A stretch of DNA of 64,000 nt. Origin: Microbacterium wangchenii (lineage in GTDB: Bacteria > Actinomycetota > Actinomycetes > Actinomycetales > Microbacteriaceae). The notes beneath the pieces were generated by a model. That model saw nothing but the letters and a program-made list of their open reading frames with translations. It did not search any database and was not told where the DNA came from. The stretch covers positions 496,001 through 560,000 of the forward strand of contig NZ_CP038266.1 in NCBI RefSeq assembly GCF_004564355.1, read 5' to 3'. Both the position numbers and the translations under genes were made by a program. Below, piece after piece: positions 60,531 through 64,000 of this stretch (the first letter of the stretch is position 1; every line of letters begins with the position of its first letter).

Positions 60531-61070
60531 ATGGGCCAGGCCGACGACCGCGACGAGGACGACGTCACGCTGTGGGCGGGCCGCCTGCGGTCGTGGCCGA
60601 GCGCCGACGACGCCGTCGACGATGCCGTCGACGACGCCACCGCGCTGGCCGGGAGAGGGCCGCGGCGGCGCACCGAGAACCCTGCGCCGGAGGAGCCCGA
60701 GGCCGGATCCACCGTCGTGGCCCGTCGCGAGACGCGCCGCCGGGCGACGCGGCCGCCCGAGGACGCCACGGCCCTGCGCCCGCGTCGCGACCCCGTCACC
60801 CCGCACCAACCGTCGCCGCCGGACGGACGGCGGGTCGCGCGCGTCCCGGACGGGCAGGAGCGCGAGATCTACCGTCCCCGCGCCGCCGCGCCCGAGATCG
60901 TGGAACGTCGGGCTCCCGCACCCCGTGCGCCGCAGCATCCCGTCGCCGAGGGCGCCGCGGTCGCGCGTGAGCGCCGCCGGCGGTGGCGCTGGGCGGGATG
61001 GGCCGCGGGCGGGGCGGGCCTCGTGGTGCTCGCGGCAGCCGCGGTCGCCCTCGTGCTCGCTCTGGGCTGA
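60531..61070 (+). CDS. Small tail-anchored protein with repeated phospho-Thr-like motifs
   Basis: A 179-residue protein. The first 150 residues are disordered and rich in Arg, Asp and Pro. A single hydrophobic helix (about 155-178) ends the chain. Four similar motifs, DVTLWAGR (Thr13), DATALAGR (Thr37), STVVARR (Thr61) and DATALRPR (Thr80), resemble acidic-x-Thr sites seen in FHA partners. The ATG is 11 bp after the FHA gene stop. It may be a kinase substrate and ligand of the FHA domain; this is inference. Confidence 0.68.
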   Translation: MGQADDRDEDDVTLWAGRLRSWPSADDAVDDAVDDATALAGRGPRRRTENPAPEEPEAGSTVVARRETRRRATRPPEDATALRPRRDPVTPHQPSPPDGRRVARVPDGQEREIYRPRAAAPEIVERRAPAPRAPQHPVAEGAAVARERRRRWRWAGWAAGGAGLVVLAAAAVALVLALG

Positions 61071-61079
61071 ACCGCGCGT

Positions 61080-61108
61080 TTGCCACCTCTCTCCCGCGGG
61101 CGTATCAT
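61080..61108 (+). promoter_or_regulatory. str operon promoter
   Basis: TTGCCA (61080-61085) and TATCAT (61103-61108), spaced 17 bp, form a clear sigma-70-type promoter. The leader of about 200 nt before rpsL contains no recognisable gene. Confidence 0.75.
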
Positions 61109-61312
61109 GGATCGGGTGTGCGCACACGCGCGCCCTGCGTCGCGCCTCGGTGCGGCGAGGGCAGCGAGTCGCCCGCATCTCAGGGAACGGCCTGCGAACA
61201 GGTCACCCCCACGGCATACCCACCACCAGTACGCGTCAGTCCTCCTGTCGCGCCGGCGGGTCTGTGGTGAAACCACATGGCTGTCACCGTGCAGCACTAT
61301 CAAGGAGAGAAC

Positions 61313-61681
61313 GTGCCAACCATTCAGCAGTTGGTTCGCAAGGGGCGTGCGCCGAAGGTCTCGAAGACCAAGGCTCCCGCACTGAAGTCGAACCCGCAGC
61401 AGGCGGGCGTGTGCACCCGCGTGTACACGACCACGCCGAAGAAGCCGAACTCGGCGATGCGCAAGGTCGCCCGTGTCAAGCTCCGCAACGGCACCGAGGT
61501 CACCGCGTACATCCCCGGCGAGGGTCACAACCTGCAGGAGCACTCGCTCGTGCTCGTCCGCGGCGGTCGTGTGAAGGACCTCCCCGGCGTGCGTTACAAG
61601 ATCGTCCGTGGCGCCCTGGACACCCAGGCCGTGAAGAACCGTAAGCAGGCCCGCAGCCGCTACGGCGCGAAGAAGGGTTGA
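61313..61681 (+). CDS. rpsL: Ribosomal protein S12
   Basis: A 122-residue S12 of normal length. [13 protein letters not shown] and [14 protein letters not shown] carry the lysines altered in streptomycin resistance, here wild type. GTG start at 61313 follows AAGGAG. A longer ATG start 12 codons upstream would add residues absent from S12 and overlap the ribosome-binding site. Confidence 0.98.
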   Translation: MPTIQQLVRKGRAPKVSKTKAPALKSNPQQAGVCTRVYTTTPKKPNSAMRKVARVKLRNGTEVTAYIPGEGHNLQEHSLVLVRGGRVKDLPGVRYKIVRGALDTQAVKNRKQARSRYGAKKG

Positions 61682-61686
61682 GGTAG

Positions 61687-62157
61687 ATGCCTCGTAAGGG
61701 TCCCGCCCCCAAGCGTCCCGTCGTCAACGACCCGGTGTACGGCGCCCCCGTCGTCACCCAGCTCGTCAACAAGATCCTCGTCGACGGCAAGAAGTCCCTC
61801 GCCGAGTCGATCGTCTACGACGCCCTCCGCGGCGTCGAGTCGAAGAACGGTCAGGACGCCGTCGCCACCCTCAAGAAGGCGCTGGACAACGTCCGGCCCA
61901 CGCTCGAGGTCAAGTCGCGCCGCGTCGGCGGTTCGACCTACCAGGTGCCGGTGGAGGTCAAGCCCCACCGCGCCAACACGCTCGCCCTGCGCTGGCTCGT
62001 CAGCTACGCCAAGGGTCGTCGTGAGAAGACCATGACCGAGCGCCTCCAGAACGAGATCCTGGATGCCTCGAACGGCCTGGGTGCGGCGGTCAAGCGCCGT
62101 GAAGACACCCACAAGATGGCCGAGTCGAACCGCGCCTTCGCGCACTACCGCTGGTAA
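61687..62157 (+). CDS. rpsG: Ribosomal protein S7
   Basis: A 156-residue S7 starting [11 protein letters not shown] and containing VARRxxG-like [14 protein letters not shown] and [15 protein letters not shown]. It assembles the 30S head and binds 16S rRNA. It starts 5 bp after rpsL. Confidence 0.98.
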   Translation: MPRKGPAPKRPVVNDPVYGAPVVTQLVNKILVDGKKSLAESIVYDALRGVESKNGQDAVATLKKALDNVRPTLEVKSRRVGGSTYQVPVEVKPHRANTLALRWLVSYAKGRREKTMTERLQNEILDASNGLGAAVKRREDTHKMAESNRAFAHYRW

Positions 62158-62167
62158 TCAGCTTTTC

Positions 62168-62204
62168 TGCGTTCGGCCGGGGGCAGAACCCCCGGCCGGA
62201 CGCA
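62168..62204 (+). terminator. Strong hairpin between rpsG and fusA
   Basis: TGCGTTCGGCCGGGGG and CCCCCGGCCGGACGCA pair over 16 positions with one mismatch and a 5-nt loop. It starts 10 nt after the rpsG stop and ends 26 nt before fusA. With no T-run after it, it looks like a partial attenuator or processing site. Confidence 0.68.
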
Positions 62205-62230
62205 CCACACAAGACGTAAAGGAAAACCCC

Positions 62231-64000
62231 GTGGCACAAGAAGTGCTCACCGACCTCACGAAGGTCCGCAACATCGGCATCATGGCCCACATCGATGCCG
62301 GCAAGACGACGACGACCGAGCGCATCCTCTTCTACACGGGCGTCAACCACAAGATCGGCGAAACGCACGACGGCGCTGCCACCACCGACTGGATGGAGCA
62401 GGAGCAGGAGCGTGGCATCACGATCACCTCCGCCGCCGTGACGTGCTTCTGGGACAAGAACCAGATCAACATCATCGACACCCCCGGTCACGTCGACTTC
62501 ACCGTCGAGGTGGAGCGCTCGCTGCGCGTCCTCGACGGCGCCGTCGCGGTGTTCGACGGCAAGGAGGGCGTGGAGCCCCAGTCCGAGACCGTGTGGCGTC
62601 AGGCCGACAAGTACGACGTCCCGCGCATCTGCTTCGTCAACAAGATGGACAAGCTCGGCGCCGACTTCTACTTCACCGTCGACACGATCGTGAACCGCCT
62701 GAAGGCCAAGCCCCTCGTGCTGCAGCTGCCGATCGGCGCCGAGAACGACTTCGTCGGCGTCGTCGACCTGGTCGAGATGCGCGCGCTGGTGTGGCCCGGT
62801 GACTCCAAGGGTGACGTCACCATGGGCGCCAAGTACGAGATCCAGGAGATCCCCGCCGACCTCGCCGACAAGGCCGCCGAGTACCGCGAGAAGCTCATGG
62901 AGACCGTCGCGGAGTCCGACGAGGCCCTGCTGGAGAAGTACTTCGGTGGTGAGGAGCTCACGGTCGCCGAGATCAAGGGCGCCATCCGCAAGATGACGAT
63001 CAACTCCGAGCTGTACCCCGTGCTGTGCGGCTCGGCGTTCAAGAACCGCGGTGTGCAGCCGATGCTCGACGCGGTCGTGGACTACCTCCCGTCGCCGCTC
63101 GACGTCCCCGCCATCGAGGCGCGCGACCCGAAGAACGAAGAGACGATCATCGAGCGTCACGCCGACCGGGACGAGCCGTTCGCGGCCCTCGCGTTCAAGA
63201 TCGTGACGCACCCCTTCTTCGGTCGCCTCACCTACATCCGCGTGTACTCCGGTCACCTGGACTCCGGCGCCCAGGTCGTCAACGCGACCAAGGGCAAGAA
63301 GGAGCGCATCGGGAAGATCTTCCAGATGCACGCCAACAAGGAGATGCCGATCGACTCGGTCACGGCCGGTCACATCTACGCCGTCATCGGCCTCAAGGAC
63401 ACCACCACCGGTGACACGCTGTCCGACAGCGCGAACCAGGTCGTCCTCGAGTCGATGACCTTCCCCGAGCCGGTCATCGAGGTCGCGATCGAGCCCAAGA
63501 CCAAGGCCGACCAGGAGAAGCTGGGTCTGGCGATCCAGAAGCTCGCGGAGGAGGACCCGACGTTCCGCGTCGAGCAGAACTCCGAGACCGGTCAGACCGT
63601 CATCAAGGGCATGGGCGAGCTGCACCTGGACATCCTCGTGGACCGCATGAAGCGCGAGTTCAAGGTCGAGGCCAACGTCGGAAAGCCCCAGGTGGCGTAC
63701 CGCGAGACGATCCGCAAGACCGTCGAGCGTCACGACTACACGCACAAGAAGCAGACCGGTGGATCGGGTCAGTTCGCGAAGATCCAGTTCGCGCTCGAGC
63801 CCCTCGAGGTCACGGCCGACAAGACCTACGAGTTCGAGAACAAGGTCACCGGTGGCCGCATCCCGCGCGAGTACATCGCGCCGGTCGACCAGGGCTTCCA
63901 GGACGCCATGAACGTCGGCGTGCTCGCCGGCTACCCCATGGTGGGCGTGAAGGCGATCCTCACCGACGGTGCGTCGCACGACGTCGACTCCTCGGAGATG
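62231..64000 (+). CDS. fusA: Elongation factor G (3' end outside the window)
   Basis: The first 590 codons of EF-G, the translocation GTPase; full length is about 700. The G domain has [20 protein letters not shown] and NKMDKLGAD, and domain II and later segments follow through [11 protein letters not shown] and [20 protein letters not shown] start at 62231 follows AAAGGAAA. The frame stays open to the right edge. Confidence 0.97.
   Translation, partial: MAQEVLTDLTKVRNIGIMAHIDAGKTTTTERILFYTGVNHKIGETHDGAATTDWMEQEQERGITITSAAVTCFWDKNQINIIDTPGHVDFTVEVERSLRVLDGAVAVFDGKEGVEPQSETVWRQADKYDVPRICFVNKMDKLGADFYFTVDTIVNRLKAKPLVLQLPIGAENDFVGVVDLVEMRALVWPGDSKGDVTMGAKYEIQEIPADLADKAAEYREKLMETVAESDEALLEKYFGGEELTVAEIKGAIRKMTINSELYPVLCGSAFKNRGVQPMLDAVVDYLPSPLDVPAIEARDPKNEETIIERHADRDEPFAALAFKIVTHPFFGRLTYIRVYSGHLDSGAQVVNATKGKKERIGKIFQMHANKEMPIDSVTAGHIYAVIGLKDTTTGDTLSDSANQVVLESMTFPEPVIEVAIEPKTKADQEKLGLAIQKLAEEDPTFRVEQNSETGQTVIKGMGELHLDILVDRMKREFKVEANVGKPQVAYRETIRKTVERHDYTHKKQTGGSGQFAKIQFALEPLEVTADKTYEFENKVTGGRIPREYIAPVDQGFQDAMNVGVLAGYPMVGVKAILTDGASHDVDSSEM

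Noticed and set aside
61430..61610. Possible streptomycin-resistance changes in rpsL
   Set aside because: Both lysines in PKKPNS and GRVKDLP are present as in the susceptible wild type.

Overview
The window is high-GC (about 70 % by eye), densely packed actinobacterial chromosome. Proteins and codon usage point to Microbacteriaceae, most likely Microbacterium or a close relative. Supporting evidence includes an rpoB that starts at TTG, an rpoC of about 1290 codons, ACS-type MFS and FCD-GntR genes, and an actinobacterial kinase/Ig-like/MoxR/FHA locus. I see no prophage, insertion sequence, CRISPR array, tRNA or rRNA. No stretch above 300 bp lacks a gene.

Layout. 1-3307: tail of an unknown gene, an ABC-F ATPase, a serine hydrolase and a degenerate Nudix-like protein. 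3556-11735: a carbohydrate catabolic region. A DhaK-DhaL kinase, an RpiB-type isomerase, a TIM-like isomerase and a GntR/FCD regulator form one tightly coupled unit. A second unit follows behind a palindromic operator: a TIM-barrel isomerase, a 3-hydroxyacyl-CoA-dehydrogenase-like oxidoreductase, an SDR, two micro-ORFs and an ACS-family MFS transporter. The kinase/TIM-like/RpiB trio matches the known route tetrulose -> tetrulose-phosphate -> erythrose 4-phosphate; the second unit may supply the tetrulose from a sugar acid. 11742-18072: threonine aldolase, SDR, NRDE/TANGO2-like protein, CoaBC, a DUF6421-like protein and a lipid-kinase-like protein. 18080-25043: two NarL/DesR-type two-component systems, the second beside a MacB-like ABC exporter with shared half-sites at both promoters. 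25051-28148: small housekeeping genes. 28333-33860: an oligopeptide ABC importer (binding lipoprotein, two permeases, fused double ATPase on the opposite strand). 33964-36318: 5-oxoprolinase genes pxpA and fused pxpB-pxpC. 36595-44009: rpoBC. 44128-47046: small membrane and hypothetical proteins. 47170-61070: one long co-oriented operon of Ser/Thr kinase, 1991-residue Ig-like/FN3 surface protein, MoxR, DUF58, TgpA-like transglutaminase, FHA protein and a small tail-anchored protein. 61313 to the end: str operon (rpsL, rpsG, partial fusA).

Three signals stand out. (1) Three 65-nt double inverted repeats share the same frame: GAGAC at offsets 1 and 20, GTCTC at 42 and 61. Two lie in intergenic DNA and one lies in frame inside the pxpB-pxpC fusion linker. 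(2) At least eleven genes have a TANNNT hexamer ending 6-8 nt before the start codon, implying widespread leaderless transcription. (3) In the kinase/Ig-like/MoxR operon the transglutaminase domain lacks its catalytic Cys and His, no PP2C phosphatase is present, and two proteins carry matching candidate phosphothreonine motifs next to an FHA domain, suggesting an envelope-signalling complex rather than an enzyme cassette.
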